Positions 19,158-28,390 of a stretch of 64,000 bases of DNA are shown piece after piece (positions within the stretch are counted from its first letter, which is position 1; each line of letters starts with the position of its first letter). The position numbers were made by a program, and so were the translations under genes. The DNA is taken from positions 124,001 to 188,000 of the forward strand of contig JACKJT010000002.1 of the NCBI GenBank assembly GCA_020637795.1. The letters are read 5' to 3'. The notes below the pieces were generated by a model. The model saw only the letters and a list, made by a program, of their open reading frames with translations. It did not search any database and was not told the DNA's origin. The stretch comes from Hoeflea sp. Lineage in GTDB: Bacteria; Pseudomonadota; Alphaproteobacteria; Rhizobiales; Rhizobiaceae.

Positions 19158-19993
19158 TGTCGCGTGAGCTCAGGCTGCGCATCATCTCCGGGGTGATCCT
19201 CGGCGTTCTGGTTCTGGCCGCCACATTCGTCGGCGGCATCTGGTTCAGAAGCCTGGCCGTCCTGATCATGGTGCTGATGCATTACGAGTTCTCGACGATC
19301 ACCAATGCGCCGGTCAGTGCGCCGCTCGCCAACGCGATTGGCTGGATGGCCGTCCTCGCCACGGCCGTCTTCATCCTGACATCGCTGCCGTCGATGGCCG
19401 TGGCGGCGATCTTGATCGGTGGCTGCGGCGCGGTCCTGGCGGGCGTGACCCGCGGGGGCGGTCTCTGGTCGGCGACAGCAGTCTTCTATGCCGGTTTTTC
19501 GGGGCTGGCGCTTGCCGAAATCCGCGGCGAGGGGCATTTCGGCCTGTTTGCCATGCTGTTCATCTTCGCCATCGTCTGGGCGACCGACATCCTGGCCTAT
19601 TTTTGCGGGCGGGCGCTCGGCGGACCCAAGCTGGCGCCGCGCATATCGCCCGGCAAGACCTGGTCCGGTGCGCTGTTCGGTGCCGCCGCCGGTGTTGGCG
19701 CCGGCGTCGGCGTGGCGCTGATCATCCGCCAGGGCGGCGGGCTCATGATCCCGTTGATTGCCTTGCTGCTCTCCGTCGCGTCCGAAATCGGCGACCTGTT
19801 TGAATCCTGGGTCAAGCGACGCTTCGGCGCCAAGGATTCAAGCCGGCTCATTCCTGGCCATGGCGGCGTGATGGATCGTGTCGATGGTCTTGTCTTTGCC
19901 GCATTCGCGGCATTCCTGCTGGGTAACCTTCTGCCGCTTGCAGATCATGCCGGCGTTGCCGACGAGCTTGCGGCAAGGTTGCTCGGTTTATAA
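19157..19993 (+). CDS. cdsA: Phosphatidate cytidylyltransferase
   Basis: Inner-membrane enzyme making CDP-diacylglycerol for all phospholipids. 278 residues with about eight hydrophobic segments and the CDS signature at the C-terminal side: SWVKRRFGAKDSSRLIPGHG followed by GVMDRVDGL. ISPGKTWSGALFG precedes it. ATG 19157 overlaps the uppS stop. rseP follows after 92 bp; dxr, which lies between cdsA and rseP in many proteobacteria, is not present here. Confidence 0.96.
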   Translation: MSRELRLRIISGVILGVLVLAATFVGGIWFRSLAVLIMVLMHYEFSTITNAPVSAPLANAIGWMAVLATAVFILTSLPSMAVAAILIGGCGAVLAGVTRGGGLWSATAVFYAGFSGLALAEIRGEGHFGLFAMLFIFAIVWATDILAYFCGRALGGPKLAPRISPGKTWSGALFGAAAGVGAGVGVALIIRQGGGLMIPLIALLLSVASEIGDLFESWVKRRFGAKDSSRLIPGHGGVMDRVDGLVFAAFAAFLLGNLLPLADHAGVADELAARLLGL

Positions 19994-20085
19994 GTCGTCC
20001 GGACGGGCGGCCTGGACCGCTCAGAACCAAATGGACGCCGGCATGTCGTCTCATGCATGTCTGCATCGTGAAAGGATCCGATCTC

Positions 20086-21219
20086 ATGGAATTTCTGACC
20101 TCTTCGGCTGGAAACATCCTCAGCGCCCTGCCGCCGTTTCTGCTGGTGCTCACCATCGTGGTCTTTTTCCATGAACTGGGTCACTATCTGGTCGGCCGCT
20201 GGTGCGGCATCAAGGCAGACGTCTTCTCCGTCGGCTTCGGACCGGAGCTGATCGGCCGGACGGACAGCAACGGCACCAGGTGGAAGCTCTCGCTGATCCC
20301 GCTCGGCGGTTACGTCAAATTCCGTGGCGACGAGAACGCCACCAGCCTGCCCACCGGCAGCGGCACGGTGGCGCTCAGCGATGAAGAGCGCGAGGGATCC
20401 TTCCCCGGAGCCGCCCTGTGGCGCCGCGCCGCCACGGTTGCGGCGGGACCCGTGGCCAATTTCATTCTTGCGATCGCCATTTTCGCGGTGATGTTCAGCG
20501 TCAATGGCCGCGTCATCGCCGACCCCGTGGTGGCCCAGGTCCAGCCCGGAAGCGCCGCCGAAGCTGCCGGCATCCTGGCGGGCGACCGGTTCGTCGCCAT
20601 CGATGGTGTCGAGGTCGAGATCTTCGACGACGTACAGCGCTATGTCAGCGTGCGCCCGGAAGTGCCGATCACCGTAACCCTCGACCGCCAGGGCAAGATG
20701 GTCGATGTCACCCTGACGCCGGCGCGCACCGAAATCTCCGATTCTTTCGGCAACAAGATGGAAGTCGGCCGCATCGGCGTTGTCACCAACAATGATGCCG
20801 GCAATTTCCGGGTGCGGGAATACGGACCGCTGGAAGCGGTTGGCGAGGGCGTTGCCCAAAGCTGGTACATCGTCACCCGGACGGTCGACTATATCGGCAA
20901 TATCCTCACCGGACGCGAGAAGGCCGACCAGCTTGGCGGCCCGATCCGGGTGGCGAAATATTCCAAGGATATGTCGACGCTTGGCATCGGAGCGCTGATC
21001 CAGCTTGCGGCCGTACTCTCGGTCTCCATCGGTCTGCTCAATCTCATGCCCGTTCCGATGCTCGACGGCGGCCATCTGGTGTTTTATGCCATTGAGGCTG
21101 TCCGCGGACGCCCCCCTGGCGAGGTTGCCCAGGAATGGGCCTATCGCTTTGGCCTGTCGGTCGTTTTGGCGCTCATGCTGTTTGCCACCTGGAACGATGT
21201 ATCCATGTTGATCGGTTGA
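20086..21219 (+). CDS. rseP: RIP metalloprotease RseP (site-2 protease)
   Basis: Intramembrane zinc protease that cleaves anti-sigma factors and signal-peptide remnants. 377 residues. Zinc site HELGH is in the first membrane helix and the third ligand is in the C-terminal MPVPMLDGGHLVFY. One PDZ region lies between (QPGSAAEAAGILAGDRFVAIDG). ATG 20086 is preferred because AAAGGA lies 10 bases before it; ATG 20053 would add 11 non-homologous residues. It is directly upstream of bamA, the common envelope-biogenesis pairing. Confidence 0.95.
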   Translation: MEFLTSSAGNILSALPPFLLVLTIVVFFHELGHYLVGRWCGIKADVFSVGFGPELIGRTDSNGTRWKLSLIPLGGYVKFRGDENATSLPTGSGTVALSDEEREGSFPGAALWRRAATVAAGPVANFILAIAIFAVMFSVNGRVIADPVVAQVQPGSAAEAAGILAGDRFVAIDGVEVEIFDDVQRYVSVRPEVPITVTLDRQGKMVDVTLTPARTEISDSFGNKMEVGRIGVVTNNDAGNFRVREYGPLEAVGEGVAQSWYIVTRTVDYIGNILTGREKADQLGGPIRVAKYSKDMSTLGIGALIQLAAVLSVSIGLLNLMPVPMLDGGHLVFYAIEAVRGRPPGEVAQEWAYRFGLSVVLALMLFATWNDVSMLIG

Positions 21220-21267
21220 TATGATGGTGCGGGCTGTGCTAACGGTTTGTTTACCTTGATAATGGGT

Positions 21268-21291
21268 AGACGTGGCCAAATCGCCACGTCT
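21268..21291 (+). promoter_or_regulatory. Perfect hairpin in the bamA upstream region
   Basis: Inverted 9-bp arms AGACGTGGC and GCCACGTCT separated by CAAATC, 49 bases after rseP and about 130 bases before bamA. No T-run follows. It could be a 5'-UTR structure, a weak terminator for rseP, or an operator. Confidence 0.5.
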
Positions 21292-21423
21292 GCAAAGGAA
21301 GTAAATAGAAATTAACTCCGTCCCTTGCTTGTATGGCAAAAGCGGGTAAAACGGGCGCCAGTCATGACTCACGATGTGTGTCGCTGTTTGGGGCATCCGA
21401 GTAGTAAAAAGGTAACAAGATCA

Positions 21424-23775
21424 ATGAAGGCCGGTTCAAACCTTTTGAACGCTGTGTCAGCAGTTGCGCTGACGGCGGGGATCGTTGTGACAGGGGCGGG
21501 CGCTGTGACGCTTGCGGGCGTTACGGTTGCGGAGGCTGCGGTCGTCAGTCGTATCGATGTCCGGGGCAATTCCCGCGTTGACGCATCCACCGTGCGGGGC
21601 AATCTGACTATCTCTCCCGGCGCCAGCTTCAACAACAACGACATCGACGATTCGGTGAAGCGTTTGTTTTCGACGGGCCTGTTTTCGGACGTCCAGATCA
21701 GTGTCTCCGGCTCGACCCTGATCGTCACCGTCTCTGAGAACCAGATCATCAATCAGGTTGTGTTCAACGGCAACAAGAAGATCAAGGACTCAGCGCTCAA
21801 GAACGTAGTTCAGAGCCGCCAGCTCGGCGCCTACAACGATCTTATCCTGCAGGCAGACGTCCAGGCGATCCGCGATGCCTATGCGGCGGTAGGGCGCAGC
21901 GATGCGACCGTGACCACCCGCATCGTTCCGGTCGACGGTGGACGCGTTAATATCGCTTTCGAGATCAACGAAGGCGACCGGACCAAGATTTCCTCGATCA
22001 ATTTCGTCGGCAACCAGGCATTTGGCGACGGTCGCCTGGCCGACGTCATCACCACCAAGAAGTCCGGCCTGCTGTCGTTCCTGAACCGCAAGGACGTCTA
22101 CGACGAGGACAAGCTGCGCGCCGACGAGGAACTGCTGCGGCGGTTCTACTACAACCGCGGTTACGCCGACTTCCGGGTGATCTCGTCGTTTGCCGAGCTT
22201 GATGAAGCCAACAACGAGTATGTTGTCACCATCACGGTGGAAGAGGGCGAGCGTTACGTGTTCGGCGATGTCAGCATCGAGAGCACCGTGCCCGGCATCG
22301 ATTCCGACTCTCTCAAGGGCCTGATCCAGACCCGCAGCGGTTCTGTCTACAGCGCCAAGGATGTCGAAGACACGATCATGTCGATCTCCGACCGTGTGGC
22401 GACGCAGGGCTATCCGTTTGCGCAGATCACCCCGCGTGGCGATCGTGACTACAACAACCGCACCATTTCGGTGGTCTACCTGGTCGACGAAGGCACCCGT
22501 GCCTATGTCGAGCGCATCGAGATCCGCGGCAACACCCGGACCCGCGATTACGTGATCCGCCGCGAGTTCGACCTGTCGGAAGGCGATGCCTTCAACCAGG
22601 TTCTGATCCGCCGCGCCAAGAAGCGTCTCGAGGATCTGAAATTCTTCTCTTCCGTCGACATTTCGACGCAGCCGGGTTCGCAGCCTGACCGCGTGGTCCT
22701 GATTGTCGATGTGAAGGACCAGTCGACCGGTGAATTCGGCATTGGTGGCGGCTATTCCAACACCGACGGCTTTGTAGCATCGATCGATATCACCGAGCGC
22801 AACTTCCTCGGTCGCGGCCAGTTCATTCGCGCATCCGTGGGTGGCGGCACCAAAACGCGCGAATATTCGCTGTCGTTCACCGAGCCCTATTTCCTCGGCT
22901 ACCGTCTTGCCGCCGGTTTTGACGTCTTCAAGAAGCGGGATGCGACCTACAACAATTTCACCGAGGAGGTTCAGGGCATCAATCTGCGTCTTGGGGCGCC
23001 GGTTACCGAAAACCTGTATTTGTCGACCGCGTTCAAGTTCACCCAGACCAAGTACACCGGTGTCTCGACCGTCACCTCGGCTCCGGAACTGGCGGCGATC
23101 AATCGTACCATTGCCAATGGCAGCCACGATATCGGGTCGCTGTCCTACACGCTGACCTACAACACGCTTGACGACAGCACCTTACCGCGCGAGGGCATTT
23201 CGGCGAAATTCATGCAGGAATACGCCGGTCTCGGGTTCGATTCGAACTATGTAAAGACCACGGCCAAGGCCAGCTATTTCCACATGCTGTCCGAAGCGGC
23301 CGACATGATCGGCCAGGTCACCGTCGGCGGTGGCAACGTCATCTCGACCAACAGCAATCTGCGCGTGTTTGATCATCTGTTCCTCGGTGAGGAAACCATC
23401 CGTGGTTTCGACACCAGGGGCATCGGCCCGCGTGTCTTCAACGGCACCAGCTACGTCGGCGCCGGGGGCGGTACGACCTACTTCAATGGCACGGTCGAAG
23501 TCTCAGCGCCGCTGCCGGCGGTGTCACGCGATTTCGGCCTTCGTTTCAATGTCTTTGCCGATGCAGCAACGCTTTACGGCAACGACATCAGCGCAGCTGA
23601 CATGGGCACGCAGACCCTGGTCGGGTCCAACATGGAATGGCGCGCATCGATCGGCGCCGGCATCATTTGGGCTTCGCCCTTCGGCCCGCTTCGCGTCTAC
23701 TACGCCGAACCGGTCGTCAAGAAGGCCTACGACGACGTCAAGAAATTCGGCTTCGGCGCCTCGACGCGCTTCTGA
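21424..23775 (+). CDS. bamA: Outer membrane protein assembly factor BamA
   Basis: Omp85 protein that inserts beta-barrel proteins into the outer membrane. 783 residues. ATG 21424 starts a signal peptide (about 1-37, ending VTVAEAA). Five POTRA domains follow (roughly 40-420), then a 16-strand barrel. The lid-loop motif appears as IRGFDTRG, and the C-terminal signature ends in FGFGASTRF with a terminal Phe. An upstream in-frame extension is rejected because it lacks signal-peptide character. It is followed by a hairpin and lpxD. Confidence 0.96.
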   Translation: MKAGSNLLNAVSAVALTAGIVVTGAGAVTLAGVTVAEAAVVSRIDVRGNSRVDASTVRGNLTISPGASFNNNDIDDSVKRLFSTGLFSDVQISVSGSTLIVTVSENQIINQVVFNGNKKIKDSALKNVVQSRQLGAYNDLILQADVQAIRDAYAAVGRSDATVTTRIVPVDGGRVNIAFEINEGDRTKISSINFVGNQAFGDGRLADVITTKKSGLLSFLNRKDVYDEDKLRADEELLRRFYYNRGYADFRVISSFAELDEANNEYVVTITVEEGERYVFGDVSIESTVPGIDSDSLKGLIQTRSGSVYSAKDVEDTIMSISDRVATQGYPFAQITPRGDRDYNNRTISVVYLVDEGTRAYVERIEIRGNTRTRDYVIRREFDLSEGDAFNQVLIRRAKKRLEDLKFFSSVDISTQPGSQPDRVVLIVDVKDQSTGEFGIGGGYSNTDGFVASIDITERNFLGRGQFIRASVGGGTKTREYSLSFTEPYFLGYRLAAGFDVFKKRDATYNNFTEEVQGINLRLGAPVTENLYLSTAFKFTQTKYTGVSTVTSAPELAAINRTIANGSHDIGSLSYTLTYNTLDDSTLPREGISAKFMQEYAGLGFDSNYVKTTAKASYFHMLSEAADMIGQVTVGGGNVISTNSNLRVFDHLFLGEETIRGFDTRGIGPRVFNGTSYVGAGGGTTYFNGTVEVSAPLPAVSRDFGLRFNVFADAATLYGNDISAADMGTQTLVGSNMEWRASIGAGIIWASPFGPLRVYYAEPVVKKAYDDVKKFGFGASTRF

Positions 23776-23783
23776 CTTGTCAC

Positions 23784-23812
23784 GGGTGGCGGCAACGCCA
23801 CCCGGTCTTTCC
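23784..23812 (+). terminator. Hairpin with T-rich tail between bamA and lpxD
   Basis: Perfect 8-bp GC stem GGGTGGCG, loop GCAA, CGCCACCC, followed by GGTCTTTCC and a second T-run just before the lpxD start. It probably reduces read-through from bamA into the lipid A genes. Confidence 0.7.
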
Positions 23813-23825
23813 ATCCGGTCTTTTT

Positions 23826-24890
23826 ATGGACAATCATCGCTTTTTCCCTCCGCATGAAGGCATGTCGCTTTCGGACCTTTCCGGTCTTTGCGGAGCGGAA
23901 CTTGCCGACCCGTCGTTCGCCGGCCGCATGGTGACCGGAATTGCGTCCTTGGCGCGCGCCGGCGAGGGCGAAGTGACCTTCGCGAATTCACGGCGCGCCT
24001 TGCCGGAGCTGATCAAGTCCCGGGCTGCCGCTGTATTCGTCACCGACAAACTCGCCGGAAATGTCCCTGCCGGTGTCGCAGCATTGGTCGTGCGCGCGCC
24101 GCAGACAGCATTTGCGCGTGCCGCGGCTGTTCTGGTGCCGTTGGCCGTCAAGCCGTTGCGGCTGACCGCCGGAAACGGTGTTGCGGAAACGGCCATCGTC
24201 GATCCGTCCGCCTTGCTGGAAGACGGTGTTGTGGTCGAGGCCTTCGCCGTCATCGGCGCCGGCGCCGAGATCGGCGCGGGATCGGTCATTGCCTCGGGCG
24301 CAGCCGTTGGCGCTGGAACCCGGATTGGCAGGGATTGCCACATCGGCCATGGTGCCACCGTGCAGCACGCGCTGATCGGCAACAATGTCATCATTCATCC
24401 CGGTGCACGCATCGGGCAGGATGGTTTCGGCTATGCTCCGGGCCCGCGCGGGCTGGAAAAGATCCCGCAGATCGGCAGGGTGATCGTCCAGGATCACGTC
24501 GAAATCGGCGCGAACACCGCAATCGACCGCGGGGCGCTGGACGATACGGTCATTGGCGAGGGCACCAAGATCGACAATCTGGTGCAGATTGCCCACAATG
24601 TCCGGATTGGCAGATACTGCGTCATCGTCTCCCAGGTCGGGATCGCAGGCAGTGCCACCATCGGCGATCGTGTCATGATCGGCGGGGCGTCCGGCATCAA
24701 CGGCCATGTGACGATCGGCGACGGGGCACAGTTGGCGGCGCTCAGCGGCGTCGCCGGGGATGTTCCTGCCGGCGCGCTGTGGGGTGGCCAGCCGGCGCGC
24801 CCGATGCGCGGGTTTCTGCGTGATGCGGCGGCGGCCAATGAACGCGCCTTTGGCAGGCAAGACAGGAAGAAAAGCGGAGAAGAGACATGA
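23826..24890 (+). CDS. lpxD: UDP-3-O-(3-hydroxyacyl)glucosamine N-acyltransferase
   Basis: Third lipid A step: transfers a 3-hydroxyacyl chain from ACP to UDP-3-O-acylglucosamine. 354 residues: N-terminal uridine-binding domain (about 13-110), a left-handed beta-helix of hexapeptide repeats (about 120-320), C-terminal helix. Catalytic His is in the QIAHNVRIG segment and the conserved QDGFGYAP is present. ATG 23826 gives MDNHRFFPPHEG; ATG at 23862 is an alternative. The stop overlaps fabZ (ATGA). Confidence 0.97.
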   Translation: MDNHRFFPPHEGMSLSDLSGLCGAELADPSFAGRMVTGIASLARAGEGEVTFANSRRALPELIKSRAAAVFVTDKLAGNVPAGVAALVVRAPQTAFARAAAVLVPLAVKPLRLTAGNGVAETAIVDPSALLEDGVVVEAFAVIGAGAEIGAGSVIASGAAVGAGTRIGRDCHIGHGATVQHALIGNNVIIHPGARIGQDGFGYAPGPRGLEKIPQIGRVIVQDHVEIGANTAIDRGALDDTVIGEGTKIDNLVQIAHNVRIGRYCVIVSQVGIAGSATIGDRVMIGGASGINGHVTIGDGAQLAALSGVAGDVPAGALWGGQPARPMRGFLRDAAAANERAFGRQDRKKSGEET

Positions 24891-25357
24891 CCGAAACCGC
24901 GGCGAAGACACTGGAATCGGCAGACATCCGTGAAATCATGAAGCTGTTGCCGCATCGGTATCCGTTTCTGCTCGTCGACAGGATCGAATCCATTGACGGT
25001 GACAACTCGGCCATCGGCATCAAGAACGTCACTGCCAGCGAACCCCATTTCACCGGCCATTTTCCCGGCAATCCGATCATGCCCGGCGTGCTGATCATCG
25101 AGGGCATGGCCCAGACCGCCGGTGCGATCTGTGCCAAGGCAACCGGTGGCGGCAAGAACATCGTCTATTTCATGACCATTGATAATGCCAAGTTCCGTAA
25201 GCCGGTCGTTCCCGGTGACCGGCTGGAGTATCATGTCACCAAGATCAAACAGCGCGGCAACATCTGGCGCTTCCATTGTGAAGCCCTGGTTGACGGCGCC
25301 AAAGCCGCCGAGGCGGATATCGGAGCCATGCTGGCTCCCGGAGAAAGCGAGTCCTGA
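24887..25357 (+). CDS. fabZ: 3-hydroxyacyl-ACP dehydratase FabZ
   Basis: Hot-dog-fold dehydratase of fatty acid synthesis, giving trans-2-enoyl-ACP. 156 residues. Catalytic His is in LLPHRYPFLLVDRI and catalytic Glu in HFPGNPIMPGVLIIEGMAQ. It overlaps lpxD at its start and lpxA at its stop, so it is tightly coupled within the lipid A operon and helps balance fatty acids against lipid A, since both use 3-hydroxyacyl-ACP. Confidence 0.98.
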   Translation: MTETAAKTLESADIREIMKLLPHRYPFLLVDRIESIDGDNSAIGIKNVTASEPHFTGHFPGNPIMPGVLIIEGMAQTAGAICAKATGGGKNIVYFMTIDNAKFRKPVVPGDRLEYHVTKIKQRGNIWRFHCEALVDGAKAAEADIGAMLAPGESES

Positions 25358-26187
25358 TGACAACGCCTGCGCCTGCCGCCCTCCATCCGGCCCGCATTCA
25401 CCCCTCCGCGATCGTCGAGGACAGCGCCCGGCTCGGCATGAATGTCGAGATTGGACCGTTCTGTCATGTCGGCCCCAAGGTCACGCTTGGCGATAATGTG
25501 CAGCTGTTGAGCCACGTCGTCATTCAGGGCTGCACGACCATCGGCGACGGCAGCGTGGTCTTCCCCAACGCGGTTCTTGGCTGCGCCCCGCAGAACATCC
25601 ATTACAAGGGCGAAGACACCGAGTTGATCATCGGCCATTCCTGCACGATCCGCGAAGGCGTGACCATGCATCCGGGCATGCCCGACTTCGGCGGCAAGAC
25701 CACGGTCGGCAACAATTCCATGTTCCTGGCCTATTCGCACGTGGCCCATGATTGCCACGTCGGCGACAATGTCATCCTGTCCAACAATGTCATGCTGGCC
25801 GGCCATGTCACCATCGGCGACCGGGTGATCATGGGCGGCGGCGCCGCGGTGCATCAGTTTGTCCGTATCGGCCATCACGCCTTCATCGGCGGACTGGCGG
25901 CGGTCAACAATGACGTCATTCCCTATGGCATGCTCAATGGCAATCCCGGCATCCTGATGGGGCTCAACATCATCGGCATGCAGCGCTCGGGTTTCGACAA
26001 GACCGCCATCCACGCGGTGCGTCGCGCCTTCAAGGCGATCTTCAATCCGGCGACCCCCATCCGCGAGAACATCGCCCGCGTCCGCGAGCAACCCGACAAC
26101 AATGCGGCCGTCGCCGATATCATCGCCTTCATTGACGCCGAAAGCGAACGCGCGCTGTCCTCGCCGGCCCGGGGTCAGCGGGGCTGA
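25357..26187 (+). CDS. lpxA: UDP-N-acetylglucosamine acyltransferase
   Basis: First lipid A enzyme: 3-O-acylation of UDP-GlcNAc. 276 residues; hexapeptide beta-helix over the first ~190 residues, helical C-terminal domain from about 195. The catalytic His lies in SHVAHDCHVGDN, matching E. coli H125. Start ATG shares one base with the fabZ stop. A GTG-started lpxI follows after 5 bp. Confidence 0.98.
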   Translation: MTTPAPAALHPARIHPSAIVEDSARLGMNVEIGPFCHVGPKVTLGDNVQLLSHVVIQGCTTIGDGSVVFPNAVLGCAPQNIHYKGEDTELIIGHSCTIREGVTMHPGMPDFGGKTTVGNNSMFLAYSHVAHDCHVGDNVILSNNVMLAGHVTIGDRVIMGGGAAVHQFVRIGHHAFIGGLAAVNNDVIPYGMLNGNPGILMGLNIIGMQRSGFDKTAIHAVRRAFKAIFNPATPIRENIARVREQPDNNAAVADIIAFIDAESERALSSPARGQRG

Positions 26188-26192
26188 AGCCG

Positions 26193-27086
26193 GTGAGTGC
26201 TGCACCCGGCGCACCAGACATCAAGGGACGTCTCTCGATTCTGGCTGGCAAGGGTCGGTTTCCGGTGCTGGTGGCCGAGGCAGCACGCAGACTGGGCCAT
26301 GATCCCTACATATTCCGGATCAGGAATGAAGCCGACCAGGACTGGTCCGGTTTCGACAATTGCCAGATCAGCATCGCCGACCTGTCGAGGTTTGCCGCGA
26401 CCGTGCGCCGTGAGGGCATCGGTTCGGTCGTGCTAGCCGGCGGCATCGGCCGGCGTCCGGACCTCGCGGATCTCCGCCCCACCTGGCGGTCGCTGATCGG
26501 CTTTGCCTCCTCGTTTCGGGTTTTCGCCACGGCGGGCGACGACAAGCTGCTGCGCTTTGCCATCAATGTACTCGAGAACGAGGGTGTGCGGGTGCTGGCC
26601 GCTCAGCAGGTAGCGCCCGATCTTCTCGGACGCGCCGGCCCAGTCGGGCGCTTGCGGCCGGGCAAGGCCGATCTCAAGGATATTGCGGCCGCATCAGAGG
26701 CGGCATTGGCGCTTGGCAGGCTCGATATCGGGCAAGGTGCGGTTTCCGTTCATGGCCGCGTCATCGCCATCGAAGGGCTGGAAGGGACCGATGCCATGCT
26801 TGCGCGGGTGGCGGATCTGCGCGCTGGCAACCGGCTGTCCGCGTCGGGTGGCGGTGTGCTGGTCAAGCTGTGCAAGCAGGGGCAGGATGAGCGCGCCGAT
26901 CTGCCGTCGATCGGACTCGATACCGTGATCAACGCGCATGCGGCGGGCTTGTCGGGCATCGCCATCGAGGCCGGCCGTGCCCTGGTGCTCGAGCGCGACC
27001 GCGTCGTTTCAGAGGCAGACCGGCTGGGCCTGTTCGTAACCGGCATCGAGCCGCGGGAAGACGAGGTGGACCAATGCCTGCGTTGA
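26193..27086 (+). CDS. lpxI: UDP-2,3-diacylglucosamine pyrophosphatase LpxI
   Basis: Makes lipid X from UDP-2,3-diacylglucosamine; LpxI replaces LpxH in alphaproteobacteria. 297 residues from a GTG at 26193. Family features (formerly DUF1009): ILAGKGRFPVLVAEAA at the N-terminus, VVLAGGIGRRPDL, and GLEGTDAMLARVADLR. The start is 5 bp from the lpxA stop and the 3' end overlaps lpxB by 13 bases, supporting operon membership. Confidence 0.95.
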   Translation: MSAAPGAPDIKGRLSILAGKGRFPVLVAEAARRLGHDPYIFRIRNEADQDWSGFDNCQISIADLSRFAATVRREGIGSVVLAGGIGRRPDLADLRPTWRSLIGFASSFRVFATAGDDKLLRFAINVLENEGVRVLAAQQVAPDLLGRAGPVGRLRPGKADLKDIAAASEAALALGRLDIGQGAVSVHGRVIAIEGLEGTDAMLARVADLRAGNRLSASGGGVLVKLCKQGQDERADLPSIGLDTVINAHAAGLSGIAIEAGRALVLERDRVVSEADRLGLFVTGIEPREDEVDQCLR

Positions 27087-28234
27087 AGCTGGCCGTCGTC
27101 GCCGGAGAACCTTCGGGCGACATCCTCGGCGCGGGGCTTGTCCACGAGATAGCCCGCCAGACCGGCCAACAGCCCGAACTGATCGGTGTTGGCGGCGAGC
27201 GGCTGATTGCCCAGGGACTGAAGTCCCTGTTCGACTATACCGAATTGTCCCTCATCGGGTTTTCCGCGGTGATTGCCAGGCTGCCCAAACTCGTCATGCG
27301 CATCAGCCAGACTGCCAATGCCATCATTGCCGCAAGACCCGATTGCCTGCTGATCATCGACAGCCCGGATTTCAGCCACAGGGTCGCCCGCAAGGTTCGC
27401 AAGGCGCTGCCCGATCTCAAGATTGTCAATTACGTCTGCCCCACCGTATGGGCCTGGAAGCCCGAACGGGCGTCGGCGATGACAGCCTATGTCGATCACG
27501 TGCTCTCGGTCTTTCCGTTCGAGCCGGAGATCGTAAGGCGCCTTGGCGGCCCGCCACTGACCTATGTCGGGCACCGGCTGATCGACGATCCAGGACTGGA
27601 GGCGGCGCACGAGGCCCAGATGGCCCGCAGGAATGGCAAGCCATCCGGAAGGCAGCCCGTGTGCCTGCTCCTGCCGGGGTCACGCCGTGGCGAGGTCAAG
27701 CGTCTCGGGCCGGTCCTGGGAGCGGCGGCAAGATCGCTGGCCTCGCTCAACCCCGACATGAGCTTCGTGCTTCCGGCCGGCGCCCATGTGGAACAGCAGA
27801 TCCGGGATCAGGTCCTGGGCTGGGACGTCGACTGCCGGATCGTCACCGGCGAGACTGCGAAATGGCAGGCCTTCGGCGAGGCCGATGTCGCCATCGCCGC
27901 CTCCGGCACCGTCCTGCTCGAGCTCGCACTGGCCGGCGTGCCGCATATCTCGTGTTACAAGCTCGACCCGATCTCCCGCCTGCTGTCCGGCCTGATCGTC
28001 ACGTGGACGGCCGCACTGCCGAACATGATCGCCGGCCACGTCGTCATCTCGGAATACTACGATCGCCAGCTGCGCCCCGAACGCTTGGCCCGCCAGGCGG
28101 ATCAGCTCGCAGCCGATACGCTCCATCGCGCCGCCATGCTCGCGGATTTTGACCTGATCCGGTCGCGGATGGAGGTCGGCGTTCCCGCCTCGGAAAAAGC
28201 CGCAATGACCCTGCTGTCGGTCATCGGTCGCTGA
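27074..28234 (+). CDS. lpxB: Lipid A disaccharide synthase
   Basis: GT19 glycosyltransferase joining UDP-diacylglucosamine and lipid X. 386 residues. N-terminal GEPSGDILGAGLVHE, IIDSPDFSHR, and CPTVWAWKPERA are typical; the C-terminal half has LLPGSRRGEVKRL and AASGTVLLELAL in the UDP-binding lobe. It is the last gene of the lpxD-fabZ-lpxA-lpxI-lpxB operon and converges on gltA, with a two-way terminator between. Confidence 0.97.
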   Translation: MPALKLAVVAGEPSGDILGAGLVHEIARQTGQQPELIGVGGERLIAQGLKSLFDYTELSLIGFSAVIARLPKLVMRISQTANAIIAARPDCLLIIDSPDFSHRVARKVRKALPDLKIVNYVCPTVWAWKPERASAMTAYVDHVLSVFPFEPEIVRRLGGPPLTYVGHRLIDDPGLEAAHEAQMARRNGKPSGRQPVCLLLPGSRRGEVKRLGPVLGAAARSLASLNPDMSFVLPAGAHVEQQIRDQVLGWDVDCRIVTGETAKWQAFGEADVAIAASGTVLLELALAGVPHISCYKLDPISRLLSGLIVTWTAALPNMIAGHVVISEYYDRQLRPERLARQADQLAADTLHRAAMLADFDLIRSRMEVGVPASEKAAMTLLSVIGR

Positions 28235-28335
28235 GCGCTGCTGCGCCAGCCTGTACGATACTCGATCCGCCCGCCGGCCCGAACGGAAGCAACCCGCTGT
28301 TACGGTATTCGGAACATCTTTGTGTTCTCGGAATC

Positions 28336-28364
28336 AAAAAAAAGCGCCCGAAGGCGCTTTTTCC
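28336..28364. terminator. Bidirectional terminator between lpxB and gltA
   Basis: AAAAAGCGCC, loop CGAA, GGCGCTTTTT (28339-28348 with 28353-28362). A-rich on one side and T-rich on the other, so it can end both convergent transcripts. Confidence 0.92.
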
Positions 28365-28390
28365 ATTGTCAGGTCTGACCGGCGTTGCGC

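Noticed and set aside
19945..21396. 483-codon minus-strand frame opposite rseP
   Set aside because: Shadow of rseP and the intergenic region.
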